Source: Pseudoduganella umbonata (lineage in GTDB: Bacteria; Pseudomonadota; Gammaproteobacteria; Burkholderiales; Burkholderiaceae_D). Taken from it: a stretch of 64,000 nt of DNA. Position 1 is the stretch's first letter; the number at the start of each line of letters is the position of its first letter. Positions 22,774 to 35,056 of this stretch are shown here, piece after piece. Where the stretch lies: contig NZ_JACHXS010000007.1 of the NCBI RefSeq assembly GCF_014192225.1, positions 248,001-312,000 on the forward strand. The letters run 5' to 3'. The position numbers and the translations under genes are program-made. A model generated the notes under the pieces. It had not been told where the DNA came from. It did no database searches and worked only from the letters and a program-made list of their open reading frames with translations.

Positions 22774-25526
22774 CTCTGATACCGCCCGGTGCCATATCGC
22801 TCGACCGCCTGCAACAAACGGGCCGACTGCTGCGCTCCCACTTTCCAAACGGCGATGGGCCCGATGCCACGCTCGTCGTCAATACGCTGTCCGCCCGGGA
22901 AGAGCTATCCCGAGGCTTTTGCTTTGCTGTGGAATTGCTGTCGGACGATGTATCGATTCCACTGAAGTCGATGATCGGCAAGATGATGACGGTCTCCCTG
23001 GTGCGCGACGACGGCACCGAGCGCCACTTCAACGGCTATATCACCGAGTTCCGCTACGCGAAAACGGACGGGGGCTTCGTCTATTACCAGGCCGTTCTCG
23101 AACCCTGGCTGGCGTTCGCGAAGCTTCGCAAGGATTGCGTGTCGTTCCTGGCCACCAGCGTGCTGGAAATGACCGAAAAGACATTTGCCCACTACAAGGA
23201 GCATGACTGGAAATTGCGCATGCGGGGCGACGATCCCAAGGTCACCTGCATGAACCAGTACAACGAAACGGACTATAACCACCTGCACCGCAGGTGGGAA
23301 GCCGCCGGGCTGCACTACTGGTACGAGCATCGCCTCGATGGCCATACGCTCTGGCTTTCCGACGACAGCACGAATGCCGACGGGGTCGATGTCTGCGGCA
23401 CGCGCGATGTCGAACCGGGAACGATGCCGTATCGCGCGTACGCCGGCTCCGCCGAGGGCGACGGCATCCGGCAATGGCAGGCGGTGCGCCGCGTAGGCCC
23501 GTGCAGCATGACGCTGGGCAGCTTCGATTACAAGAATCCGGTACCGCAGGCCGCGACGTACGAGTCGATGAACCAGCAGGGCGAAGCGCCTTCCCACGAG
23601 ATTTACGAAAACCTTGGCGCTTATGGCTACCGCGACTGGAACGATGGCGAGCCGCTGGCCAGGTGCCGCATGGAAGAATCGGACCGCACGGTGCAGTTCT
23701 TCGAGGCGGACGGTAACGACCGCAGCGCCATGCCTGGCCGCAGCTTCGTACTGGCCGACCATCACAGCGCCTCCATGAAGTGGCCGTTCCAGCAGGCGGC
23801 GGTCAGCGAACCGATCCGCAGTCGCGAGTACCTGATCGCGGCTGTCCAACATACGGCTGCCAACAACTTCGATTCCGCCAAGCGCGAACCGTCGTATTAC
23901 AAGAACTCGTTCACCTGCCTGCGCAAGACAACTCCGTGGCGCCCAGGGCGGGGCTTCCACAGCAATCCGCCACCGGCGCCGGGCGTGCAGACTGCGATCG
24001 TTACAGGACCGCAGGGCGAGGAAATCCATACCGATGGCCTGGGCCGCATCACGATCCAGTTTCACTGGGATCGGCTGGGCAAGCGTGACGAGAACAGCTC
24101 GGCGTGGGTAAGGGTGGCGATGCCGATGGCGGGGAAGCAGTTTGGGCAAATCGGGCTGCCTCGCGTAGGCCAGGAAGTCGTGGTGCAGTTCCTGGGTGAG
24201 AACCCTGACCGGCCGATCGTTACCGGCGTGGTCTACAACGCCGCGCATGCGGTGCCTTGGGAGTTGTCGCCACAACGCGCCTTATCCGGGCTGCGCTCGC
24301 GCGAGCTGGGAGATGTTCGCGGTAACCAGCTCGTGCTGGACGATACAAAAGGCGAGATCCAGGCGCAGTTGCGGAGTGATCATTTGCATAGTCAGTTGTC
24401 GCTGGGGCAGATACATCGGTTGGAGGAAAACGGAGGGCACAAGGAAAAACGCGGCGCGGGTTTTGAATTGCGCACCGACGGCCATGGCGTAGCACGAGCA
24501 GCCGAAGGCTTGCTGCTTACCACGGAGGCGCGAGCTGGTGCCGCTGGCCCCATAAAAGCCATGGCAGAAACGACAGCGCGGTTGACCAAGGCACATGAAC
24601 AACACAAATCACTGGCGACATTGGCGGGGCAGCACGCTGCCGGCAGCAGCAGTGGCCAGTCCGATAGCGCGCAGTCAATCGCTGCACAGATCGACGGCAT
24701 CAAGGGTGGCGGGGGCGACCTTTCCGAACTCTCCGCGCCACATGTGGTGCTGTCCAGCGCTGCCGGTATTGCCGCAACCGCCGCCCAGTCGGTGCATGTG
24801 ACCGGTGCCCAGCATCTTGCGCTGACAGCAGGAGCCAATCTCTCCATGACCGCGCAGGGGGGCTTTTTTGCCAGCGTACGAGAAGGCGCGCGTGTTTTCG
24901 TCCAAAAGCTGGGGATGAAGCTGATCGCGGCGACCGGCAAGGTCGAGATCCGCGCCGAGAGTGACGACATCGATCTGGTCGCAGAGAAGGTGCTGCGCCT
25001 GCTCAGTGAAACGGACTGGATCGAACTGCGCGGCAGGAAAGGACTGCGGCTGCATGGTGCAGGCTCGATGATCGAGATTGCGGACAAGGTACAGGTCTAT
25101 TCCCAATCGCCTGTCCAGTTTCACTGCAACCTTGAGACCCTTGGCGCGCGAAATCGACCGCAACCGGATCGGAGCGTAAAAAATGAGGAGAACTCATCTG
25201 CCGAACCAGCGGATGAGCGGATGAAACTGCGCCCGCTTCTTCAATCGCACTCTGCATCCGGTGCGCCATATGCCGAAACGCCCTATGTCGTCTACAAGGA
25301 TGGTGCGGAGATAAAGACGGGCCTTACGAACGACAAAGGTCAAATCGAGTTCGACCACGAACGGGGAACCGAGAGATACGAGGTCATGCTCGCCAATGGC
25401 GATCATTTCACGCTTCGCGTGGAAATGTTCGATCAGAACACCAGCGCGAATGACGAGAAAGCGAAATCGAACGAGGGATACCGCGCCTTGAACGATGCTA
25501 CCGATGGGCGCGAGCACAAGTACTGA
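22770..25526 (+). CDS. vgrG: Type VI secretion spike protein VgrG with transthyretin-like C-terminal extension
   Basis: A 918-residue VgrG. I start at the GTG at 22770, which overlaps the tssG stop and has ACGGAGGC in front; the longer open frame runs through tssG. Domains in order: gp27-like base (about 1-400), gp5-like OB fold (about 405-490, with TDGLGRITIQFHWD and a WVRVAMPMAGKQFG strand), and a DUF2345 beta-helix (about 570-790). After that a separate C-terminal domain (about 825-890, 'YVVYKDGAEIKTGLTNDKG') has the look of a transthyretin/carboxypeptidase-regulatory fold. In enteroaggregative E. coli a similar extension loads the Tle1 lipase, so here it may carry the Tle5-type effector encoded downstream. 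Confidence 0.93.
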   Translation: MTLIPPGAISLDRLQQTGRLLRSHFPNGDGPDATLVVNTLSAREELSRGFCFAVELLSDDVSIPLKSMIGKMMTVSLVRDDGTERHFNGYITEFRYAKTDGGFVYYQAVLEPWLAFAKLRKDCVSFLATSVLEMTEKTFAHYKEHDWKLRMRGDDPKVTCMNQYNETDYNHLHRRWEAAGLHYWYEHRLDGHTLWLSDDSTNADGVDVCGTRDVEPGTMPYRAYAGSAEGDGIRQWQAVRRVGPCSMTLGSFDYKNPVPQAATYESMNQQGEAPSHEIYENLGAYGYRDWNDGEPLARCRMEESDRTVQFFEADGNDRSAMPGRSFVLADHHSASMKWPFQQAAVSEPIRSREYLIAAVQHTAANNFDSAKREPSYYKNSFTCLRKTTPWRPGRGFHSNPPPAPGVQTAIVTGPQGEEIHTDGLGRITIQFHWDRLGKRDENSSAWVRVAMPMAGKQFGQIGLPRVGQEVVVQFLGENPDRPIVTGVVYNAAHAVPWELSPQRALSGLRSRELGDVRGNQLVLDDTKGEIQAQLRSDHLHSQLSLGQIHRLEENGGHKEKRGAGFELRTDGHGVARAAEGLLLTTEARAGAAGPIKAMAETTARLTKAHEQHKSLATLAGQHAAGSSSGQSDSAQSIAAQIDGIKGGGGDLSELSAPHVVLSSAAGIAATAAQSVHVTGAQHLALTAGANLSMTAQGGFFASVREGARVFVQKLGMKLIAATGKVEIRAESDDIDLVAEKVLRLLSETDWIELRGRKGLRLHGAGSMIEIADKVQVYSQSPVQFHCNLETLGARNRPQPDRSVKNEENSSAEPADERMKLRPLLQSHSASGAPYAETPYVVYKDGAEIKTGLTNDKGQIEFDHERGTERYEVMLANGDHFTLRVEMFDQNTSANDEKAKSNEGYRALNDATDGREHKY

Positions 25527-25554
25527 TACCAACTGCATTCGAGCGAGGTGCGAA

Positions 25555-25809
25555 ATGAAGCATCAAGGAAAAGGCGTGATCCGAATTGGAGATCCGACGA
25601 CGCACGGCGGCCGCGTATTGACGGCGGCATCGGGCACGACGGTGTTGGGTAAGCCAGCCGCGCTCGCCGGCGACATGACGTCATGCCCGCAATGCAAGGG
25701 AGCTTTCCCGATCAATTCCGGCAGCTCGGGCAACCAGCACAAAGGCAAGCAGTACGCATACGAGGGAGACGCGACCGCTTGCGGGGCCAAACTGATTTCG
25801 ACCATCTGA
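25555..25809 (+). CDS. PAAR-domain spike-tip protein
   Basis: An 84-residue PAAR protein that caps the VgrG trimer. It shows GDPTTHGG near the start, GKPAALAGDMTSCPQC in the middle and CGAKL near the end; these His/Cys positions bind the zinc at the tip. It lies between vgrG and the effector gene, the normal order for a VgrG-PAAR-effector set. The start at 25555 is preceded by a GAGCGAGGTGCG stretch. Confidence 0.92.
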   Translation: MKHQGKGVIRIGDPTTHGGRVLTAASGTTVLGKPAALAGDMTSCPQCKGAFPINSGSSGNQHKGKQYAYEGDATACGAKLISTI

Positions 25810-25913
25810 CGATTTGGAACCGCGACGATATCGATCCCGGTCTTCACTCGCCAGGCGTTTCTACATGTGCACGACTTGCAGTTTCGCAAACGTATTATTG
25901 GAGAGAGGCACAC

Positions 25914-27989
25914 ATGAGCGATTCCATCAGACGTACCGAAACAACCTATGTCGACGAGAAAACCGGCTCGGCCCGTTGCACTGTCCAGTGGCTTCAGGAA
26001 AATCTGAACCGGCAAGGCGCAGTAACGCATCCGATCTCACACAACAACAAGCTCACCTTTTTCATTTGCGGCGCCGACGGCTTCAAGGACATCGCCGAGC
26101 AGATAGCCAAGGCTGTCGACACGATCGACATCATCTTTTGGGGATTCGATCCGGGGATCGAACTGCAGCGGACGGGTAGCCGGTGGCCACGCGGCGATAC
26201 ATACGGCGATCTCCTGGTCGCTGCAGGAAAACGTGGTGTTCAAGTGCGGTTGCTGGTGTGGTACGACCCTACCGCCAAAGGGCCCGCCCACCCATACAAC
26301 ATGCCAGGTTACGGCCACGATACGGATTCGTGGTACGCCGGTCCTCTCAAGGCCGACGAAATCGATTCTAAGAAGAGCGTGGCAATGCTGAAGGCGCACA
26401 TGGCCGAAACAGTGCCATCCACGGCAAGGCGCAAACTCACTCCCGTACGGGCCGGGCTATTACCGAAGAGGGATGAGGAAATTCCGTTGTGCGCGCGCCG
26501 CCAATATTGCAGCTATTGGTATCGGGCTGCATTCAATGGTGAGTTCAAGGGAATCGCCATCAAAACGAGAAAAGGAAGCAGCAGCGATATCGCGGACAAT
26601 CTCTCCCGTGCAACCAAAGGCCAACGCGACGGGGCGACGCCTTCTGGCCCTGAACGTTTAGTCATGTTGCACGGTGGCAGCCACCACCAGAAACCAATCC
26701 TGATCGACTATGACTACAACGACGGCGAAAAAGCCGTCGGCTATGTGATGGGGCTGAATTCGGTCACGGACTATTGGGATACGGCGGAGCACAAGCTGGA
26801 AGATCCACTTCGAGAACAAGGCGGTGAGAAGGAAACCAAGGAATGCATCCAGCAAGTGAAAGACGCTGGCTTCAAAACGTTCAAACCCTTGCGTGATTAT
26901 GCCTGCCGCATCGATCGCGGTGGCACCCTGATTGCCCTCTACAAGAATTTCACCGCGGCGTGGGAAGGCGACAGTTATAGCAAGGTCAAAGCACAAAGAG
27001 CAAAGCCGATGATGGATGTCCGCGATTGGGAGAACGGTCCTGCGGTACTACGACGAAAGCCCGCGAGTGGCGACTGCACCGCACAAATCGTTCGCACTTC
27101 CGCGGAAGACCGCGACATTAGTAATCGCGACAGCTATTTCACAGCCACTGACAACGCCACGATGGGGGCCGGTTATATCTATATCGAGAACCAATACTTC
27201 CAGTACGAGGAATGGTCGCGGCGGCTGCTCGAGACGCGAAAGAAAAGCTGTGCACTGTACAACAAGGCGTGCGGTGCGGCTGGCAAGACACTGCGTGATC
27301 TGCCGCCCATGCATGTATTCATCGTGACGCCGACGCCCGAGAGGGCACAGATGATACCCCGTACGTACGATTCCCTGGCGACACTGGGGCTTCACGGCGG
27401 GCTGGAAAAACAACAAGAGATGATCGATCGTGTGAATAAAACGCCGAAGCAAGGACCGTATGTAACGACACCCAAAAGCATGCCGGCAGCCAATAATGAA
27501 CTCACGGTTGTGGAGCACGCGAACAGCATCGACAAACCGGACATGGCGCGTCTCGAGCGGGATTACGGAATCAGGGCTTGCGTGACGATGCTGTACGCAT
27601 GCGGTAAAGACGGAGGGCGGTGGCGCTATCGGGAAATCTACATTCATTCAAAACTGATGATTGTCGATGACCTGTTTCTGACATTGGGCAGTGCCAATCT
27701 CAATCACCGCAGCATGGCGGTCGACAGCGAAATCAATATTTCTGTGCTGGATCCAGTGCATGCAAAAAAATTGCGTAAGAGGGTATGGAGTCAGTTGACG
27801 GGCAAGACAGCCATGGGAGGGGAGGGAAGTAAGAAAGAAATGGCAGTTACATTTAAAAGTTGGGTCAGACTTATGGAAATGAATAAGGCCAAGGTATTGG
27901 CAGATAGCAAAAAAATCGAGGAAAAGAAACTGATCGGCTACATCCTGCAATTGGAAGATAACCGTAGCTCGATCATTCGATTGGGATGA
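25914..27989 (+). CDS. Phospholipase D-type T6SS effector (Tle5 family)
   Basis: A 691-residue protein with two HKD motifs of the phospholipase D superfamily: H258-x-K260-x4-D265 (HQKPILID) and H578-x-K580-x4-D585 (HSKLMIVD), the second followed by a GSANLNHRS motif. Both catalytic sites are intact. Phospholipases of this type linked to vgrG are the Tle5 (PldA/PldB) antibacterial effectors, which cut membrane phospholipids of rival cells. No signal peptide is seen, as expected for cargo of the secretion tube. A GGAGAGAGG site precedes the start. The next gene starts in the final ATGA. From here to about 31.3 kb base composition is visibly less GC-rich than in neighbours, consistent with a transferred effector cassette. 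Confidence 0.9.
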   Translation: MSDSIRRTETTYVDEKTGSARCTVQWLQENLNRQGAVTHPISHNNKLTFFICGADGFKDIAEQIAKAVDTIDIIFWGFDPGIELQRTGSRWPRGDTYGDLLVAAGKRGVQVRLLVWYDPTAKGPAHPYNMPGYGHDTDSWYAGPLKADEIDSKKSVAMLKAHMAETVPSTARRKLTPVRAGLLPKRDEEIPLCARRQYCSYWYRAAFNGEFKGIAIKTRKGSSSDIADNLSRATKGQRDGATPSGPERLVMLHGGSHHQKPILIDYDYNDGEKAVGYVMGLNSVTDYWDTAEHKLEDPLREQGGEKETKECIQQVKDAGFKTFKPLRDYACRIDRGGTLIALYKNFTAAWEGDSYSKVKAQRAKPMMDVRDWENGPAVLRRKPASGDCTAQIVRTSAEDRDISNRDSYFTATDNATMGAGYIYIENQYFQYEEWSRRLLETRKKSCALYNKACGAAGKTLRDLPPMHVFIVTPTPERAQMIPRTYDSLATLGLHGGLEKQQEMIDRVNKTPKQGPYVTTPKSMPAANNELTVVEHANSIDKPDMARLERDYGIRACVTMLYACGKDGGRWRYREIYIHSKLMIVDDLFLTLGSANLNHRSMAVDSEINISVLDPVHAKKLRKRVWSQLTGKTAMGGEGSKKEMAVTFKSWVRLMEMNKAKVLADSKKIEEKKLIGYILQLEDNRSSIIRLG

Positions 27990-29590
27990 ATATGAAAAAT
28001 CCTAGTCGCGTGCGTTTCATTCTTACAATCTTGTCAGTCATATTTCTGTCCGCTTGCGAAGCAAAGGAACCCTCTATGCAACTGCTCCCACGTAATGAAG
28101 TGCTGCCACTTTTCGAGCCGCACGTAGCCAATTTCGTATGCAACAGAGAAGCCGCTGCAGTACCACCCATCGATGCCCAGGCGGACCATTGGTTTCGCGA
28201 ATCGCTTGCGCTCGACACTGCCGATATTTACACGGACGACAAGAACTATCAATCGATCGTCCGATTGATGCAGCAGGCAGCTAGCCGTAGACACTGGAAA
28301 GCCATGCTGAATCTGGCCAGCCTTTACATCGAACGACGGGATCCTGCTCATGGCGCCGAAGATGCGGTCAAACTCGTCGAAGAAGCCATGCGCTTGGGTG
28401 TGCCGGCAGCCTACGACAGGATGGGTACCTACTACCTGAACGGAACTGGTGTGCCGGGGGACTCGACGAAGGCATATGCATTCATGCAAAAGGCGGCGCA
28501 GATGGGCAACGCGGCCTCCATGCATTACCTTGCAGAAAAGATGCGCGCCGGCGTGGATGGCGCCCTCCCCGGATACTGGTCGAATATCCCTGTTGCAATC
28601 AAGATGCTCGAATGCGCGCTGTCACAAGGCTATGGGCCGGCGGGAGAATATCTTGAATTGCTTTACGCGCGTCCCGGTTATGCGGAGCCAACGGAAAGCA
28701 ATAAGGCTCGGGCCTTGCGAGCGCTCCACGAAGGCGCCAAATTCGGTTGCCACGATTGTGCAAACGCGTTATTCGTCGAGTTCAGCAATCCGATTGACTT
28801 GGAAAATTCGCCAGCGCCCTACATTGACGTTGCGCGCTCCGAGCGGTATAGCATGATCGGCGATGCCCTGGGCTTCGATCCCTCCGACCGGTTCCCTAAT
28901 CTCGACAAGGTACTTCCCCTGCCCCCGGCAGCACTGCCGCCATGGAACGGCGACCGCGACACTTTGCTTTATGCCGCGCGTGGCGTGACTTTGGCTCCGA
29001 GCAAACCACCGAGCTCTACTCCAACATCGCAAGCAACGGGCCAATACTTTCTGGACGCTGCGTATACGCTACGGGCTACTGCCGAAACCGCCACCGGAAA
29101 AGCCCCATTTGAGGGTTACTGGAAGCCACAGGCGCCCGCGCAATCGGAGCCGGTTCAACAACACATCGCGACGATTCAACCCGGGTTGTACAAGAAGGGT
29201 GAAAACTTCCCCGCGATCCGACTGCCAGACGACCACCGACCGGTGCCAGGTATCGCATGGGAGTATTACATTACGATTCCCCACGACCATGGCGCTGTCG
29301 CCCCTCGCGCACCGAAGGGAATGACGCGAGAAATGCCGCATTCGGTGCCGCTCCGGAGTTCGACGGCCGAAGAGAACTGCCCTGCCAGCGGCATCTGGCA
29401 ACCATGGCTAAAAAACGGGCATCCACTTCAAGCGCTGATCAACCAACCATCGCGGCAATCGTGGATTGCCAAAGGGCAGCCGTTTCCGCAGCCCGAGCGC
29501 GACTGGCACTTGCCGATCGCGGAGCAGGACGTGTCATGGCACTTGCTGGATGATTCGGGGCCGCAGGGGCTGGATGCGGACATCAAGTGA
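27986..29590 (+). CDS. Sel1-repeat lipoprotein, probable Tle5 immunity protein (copy 1)
   Basis: A 534-residue predicted lipoprotein: a short hydrophobic leader ends in the lipobox LSAC. About residues 60-270 contain Sel1/TPR-like helical repeats (for example AYDRMGTYYLNGTGVPGD and YAFMQKAAQMGNAASMHYLA). The C-terminal 200 residues lack repeats and are rich in Pro and aromatic residues. Immunity proteins of PldB-type Tle5 effectors in Pseudomonas are Sel1-repeat proteins encoded in tandem beside the effector, so this role is inferred by position and fold. It overlaps the effector stop by ATGA. A paralogue follows directly. Confidence 0.82.
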   Translation: MNMKNPSRVRFILTILSVIFLSACEAKEPSMQLLPRNEVLPLFEPHVANFVCNREAAAVPPIDAQADHWFRESLALDTADIYTDDKNYQSIVRLMQQAASRRHWKAMLNLASLYIERRDPAHGAEDAVKLVEEAMRLGVPAAYDRMGTYYLNGTGVPGDSTKAYAFMQKAAQMGNAASMHYLAEKMRAGVDGALPGYWSNIPVAIKMLECALSQGYGPAGEYLELLYARPGYAEPTESNKARALRALHEGAKFGCHDCANALFVEFSNPIDLENSPAPYIDVARSERYSMIGDALGFDPSDRFPNLDKVLPLPPAALPPWNGDRDTLLYAARGVTLAPSKPPSSTPTSQATGQYFLDAAYTLRATAETATGKAPFEGYWKPQAPAQSEPVQQHIATIQPGLYKKGENFPAIRLPDDHRPVPGIAWEYYITIPHDHGAVAPRAPKGMTREMPHSVPLRSSTAEENCPASGIWQPWLKNGHPLQALINQPSRQSWIAKGQPFPQPERDWHLPIAEQDVSWHLLDDSGPQGLDADIK

Positions 29591-29732
29591 AATCACGGAC
29601 CAGCGTTTCCTGCTTCCCTAGCTGCGATCGATAGAAACACTTTTGTATATGGCGGTACCGCCTGAGTCAGATACGGGCAGGGACAGCAACTCTGTCGACT
29701 TCGATACTCATCACTATTCGGTTGGGGTGAAC

Positions 29733-31331
29733 ATGAAGAGCTTCTTGTATATGCCAATCTTGCTCATGGCATTGTTTTCCATGAGCCTATCCGCTTGCCA
29801 GGCAAAGGAACCTCCCATGCAGCCGCTTCCCCGCAATGAAAAGCCACCACTGTTCCAACCGCACGTGGCTGATTTCCCGTGCAAGATAGAAGCCGCAGCG
29901 GTTCCGCCCATCGATGCTCAAGCGGACCAGTGGTTTCGCGAGTCGCTCGCCCGCGATAGCGCCGACATTTACACGGACGACAAGGACTATCAAGCCATCG
30001 TTCGGTTGATGCAGCAGGCCGCGCAGCGGAGACACTGGAAAGCCATGCTGAATCTGGCCAGCCTTTACATCGAACGACGGGACCCTGGTCGTGGCGTCGA
30101 AGATGCGGTCAAACTCGTCGAAGAACTCATGCGCCTGGGTGTGCCAGCAGCCTACGACAGGATGGGTACCTACTACCTGAACGGAACAGGTGTGCCTGGT
30201 GATTCGACTAAGGGGTATGCATTCATGCAGAAGGCAGCGCAAATGGGCAATGCAGCCTCCATGCATTACCTCGCCGAAAAAATGCGGGCCGGCGAGGATG
30301 GTGCGCTCCCCGGATATTGGTCGAATATTCCCATTGCGATCAAGATGTTCGAGTGTGCCCTTTCACAGGGCTACGGTCCGGCGGGGGAATATCTTAGCGT
30401 GCTTTACGCAAATCCGGGTTATGCGGAGCCAACGGAAAGCAATAAGGCGCGGGCCTTGCAAGTGCTTCAGGATGGCACCAAATTCGGTTGCCACGAATGC
30501 GCAATTTCATTATTTGTCGAGTTCGGCGATCCGATCGACTTAAAAAATTCTCCTGCCCCCTATATTGACCCGGCGCGAGCCAAGCGTTACCAGACGATCG
30601 GCCATGCATTGCAATTCGACCCATCCGACCGATTCCCGAATCTGGACAAGGTACTGCCCCTGCCCCCGGCAGCGCTGCCACCATGGAATGGTGACCGCGA
30701 CACTCTGCTCTATGCCGCGCGTGGCGTGACTTTGGCTCCGAGCAAACCACCGAGCTCTACTCCAACATCGCAGGCAACGGGCCAATACTTTCTGGACGCT
30801 GCGTATGCGCTAAGGGCCACTGGCGAAACCGCCACAGGAAACGCCTCATTCGAGGGTTACTGGAAGCCACAGGCACCCGCGCAATCGGAGCCGGTTCAAC
30901 AACACATCGCGACGATTCAACCCGGGTTGTACAAGAAGGGCGAGAACTTTCCAGCGATCCGCCTGCCAGACGATCACCGTCCGGTACCAGGCATCGCATG
31001 GAAGTATTACATTACGATCCCCCACGATCATGACGCTGTTGCCCCTCGTGCACCGAAAGGCATGACGCGCGAAATGCCGCACTCAGCCCCGCTCCGCAGC
31101 ACGACGGCCGACGAGAACTGCACCGTCAGCGGCATCTGGCAACCGTGGCTGAAGAGCGGGCATCCACTTCAAGCGCTGATCAACCAACCATCGCGGCAAT
31201 CATGGATTGTCAAAGGGCAGCCTTTTCCGCATCCCGAGCGAGACTGGCACTTGCCGATTACAGAGCAGGACGTGTCATGGCACCTGTTGGATGATTCGGG
31301 GCCGCAGGGGCTGGATGCGGACATCAAATGA
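29733..31331 (+). CDS. Sel1-repeat lipoprotein, probable Tle5 immunity protein (copy 2)
   Basis: A 532-residue paralogue of the preceding gene with the same plan: leader with lipobox LSAC, Sel1 repeats, and the Pro-rich C-terminal region. I start at 29733, where GGGGTGA precedes the Met and the lipoprotein signal begins; an in-frame extension to 29643 lacks such support. The two copies differ most in the first and middle thirds and are almost identical at DNA level over the last 600 or so bases, ending in the same DSGPQGLDADIK. This suggests a tandem duplication with later gene conversion. Retained copies may cover variant effectors. Confidence 0.82.
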   Translation: MKSFLYMPILLMALFSMSLSACQAKEPPMQPLPRNEKPPLFQPHVADFPCKIEAAAVPPIDAQADQWFRESLARDSADIYTDDKDYQAIVRLMQQAAQRRHWKAMLNLASLYIERRDPGRGVEDAVKLVEELMRLGVPAAYDRMGTYYLNGTGVPGDSTKGYAFMQKAAQMGNAASMHYLAEKMRAGEDGALPGYWSNIPIAIKMFECALSQGYGPAGEYLSVLYANPGYAEPTESNKARALQVLQDGTKFGCHECAISLFVEFGDPIDLKNSPAPYIDPARAKRYQTIGHALQFDPSDRFPNLDKVLPLPPAALPPWNGDRDTLLYAARGVTLAPSKPPSSTPTSQATGQYFLDAAYALRATGETATGNASFEGYWKPQAPAQSEPVQQHIATIQPGLYKKGENFPAIRLPDDHRPVPGIAWKYYITIPHDHDAVAPRAPKGMTREMPHSAPLRSTTADENCTVSGIWQPWLKSGHPLQALINQPSRQSWIVKGQPFPHPERDWHLPITEQDVSWHLLDDSGPQGLDADIK

Positions 31332-31429
31332 ATCACGGACCAGCGTTTCCGGCCTTCCTGGATCCGTTGGCTACCCTCGATCGCTGGATGGGGCGCGCGC
31401 GAAAAAAAGGGACAGCAATTGACTCAACT

Positions 31430-31864
31430 TCAATACTCGTCATACTTCCGCGCATCGCCCTTCACGACAGCCGCCGGATACTTCTCCCCATTCAGCCGCA
31501 ACTTCTCCAGCGCCGCCGCCCGCAAATCCACACCCGTCGCATCAGCCAACTGCACCAGATACAGCAGCACATCCGCCAGCTCATGCTGAATCCCTTCGCG
31601 CTTGCGCTCATCGAGCTCCTCCGACGAACCGGTGCGCAGCCATTGAAAGTGCTCCACCAGCTCGGCTACTTCCACCGACAACGCCATGGCCAGATTTTTC
31701 GGCGTATGAAACTGCTGCCAATCCCGTTCCGCCGCGAATACGCGGGTCAGTTCCCGCAGCTCTATTAACGTGTCGACGGACGAGGAGGAAGAGGAAGACG
31801 AAGCGGCCTCCGAAGCCGAGCCAGGAGCGGAAGCCGGCCCAGGAGTAGCAGACGAACCACTCAC
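31430..31864 (-). CDS. MazG-like nucleotide pyrophosphohydrolase
   Basis: A 144-residue protein with the short MazG/dCTPase fold (about residues 32-125). The metal-binding acidic pattern appears as SVEVAELVEHFQWL followed by ELADVLLYLVQLAD, the usual E-x-x-E then E-x-x-D arrangement. It probably hydrolyses non-canonical or excess dNTPs to the monophosphate plus pyrophosphate, keeping the nucleotide pool clean. The first 30 residues are a Ser/Ala/Pro-rich low-complexity segment not normal for the family. The annotated start is a GTG that overlaps the stop of the GNAT gene; an internal start past the low-complexity part is possible. Confidence 0.85.
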   Translation of the reverse strand: MSGSSATPGPASAPGSASEAASSSSSSSSVDTLIELRELTRVFAAERDWQQFHTPKNLAMALSVEVAELVEHFQWLRTGSSEELDERKREGIQHELADVLLYLVQLADATGVDLRAAALEKLRLNGEKYPAAVVKGDARKYDEY

Positions 31865-32313
31865 GCCACAACCTTCTGCATGAACACCGACAAAGGATCG
31901 TCCGGATAATCCCCAAAAGCCCCGCGGTATTTGTAGCCCATGCGCTCATACAGCGCCAAGGCTTCCGGCATCGTTGGCCCCGTCTCCAGCATGAACACCG
32001 AGCACCCCCGCGCAGCCGCGGCTTCCTCGAGCGTGGAAATCAGTTTCCGCGCCAATCCCTGCCCGCGCGCCGCCGGCCGCACATACATCCTCTTGATCTC
32101 CCCAAACTCCGGCGTTACGACGACAGCCGCGCAGCCCAGCGCGGCACCAGAAAGGTCGCGCGCCACGGCAAACACCACGTTCGGTTCTAGCAGCGATGCG
32201 ATGTCCAGCGCATAGACATTCTCGGGCGGGTACAGCGAATACAGGTAGGTATCCAGTTCGGCGATCAGCGCGTGCACGTCCGGCTGGTCCGGGGTTTCAA
32301 AGGTGACTTGCAT
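31861..32313 (-). CDS. GNAT-family N-acetyltransferase
   Basis: A 150-residue acetyltransferase. The acetyl-CoA pyrophosphate-binding loop is RPAARGQGLARKL (motif A, R/Q-x-x-G-x-A-like), preceded by the strand EIKRMYV and followed by ALYERMGYKYRG near the end. The acceptor (protein, amino acid or small amine) cannot be told. The Met at 32313 is the natural start; the frame upstream overlaps the aminopeptidase promoter. Its stop overlaps the start of the MazG-like gene, so the two form a short operon. Confidence 0.87.
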   Translation of the reverse strand: MQVTFETPDQPDVHALIAELDTYLYSLYPPENVYALDIASLLEPNVVFAVARDLSGAALGCAAVVVTPEFGEIKRMYVRPAARGQGLARKLISTLEEAAAARGCSVFMLETGPTMPEALALYERMGYKYRGAFGDYPDDPLSVFMQKVVA

Positions 32314-32410
32314 GGACAATTCTGGGATATTTGCGGGATTCGGGAATGTTATCATTCCGCGCCGCCCGATCGGTGGTCGACTGGGGGCACCACATCTCAC
32401 AAGGATAACG

Positions 32411-35056
<2,646 letters not shown>

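Noticed and set aside
29643-29732. Upstream extension of the second Sel1 lipoprotein
   Set aside because: The added residues would precede the lipoprotein signal and destroy its function; the Met at 29733 has a good ribosome binding site.
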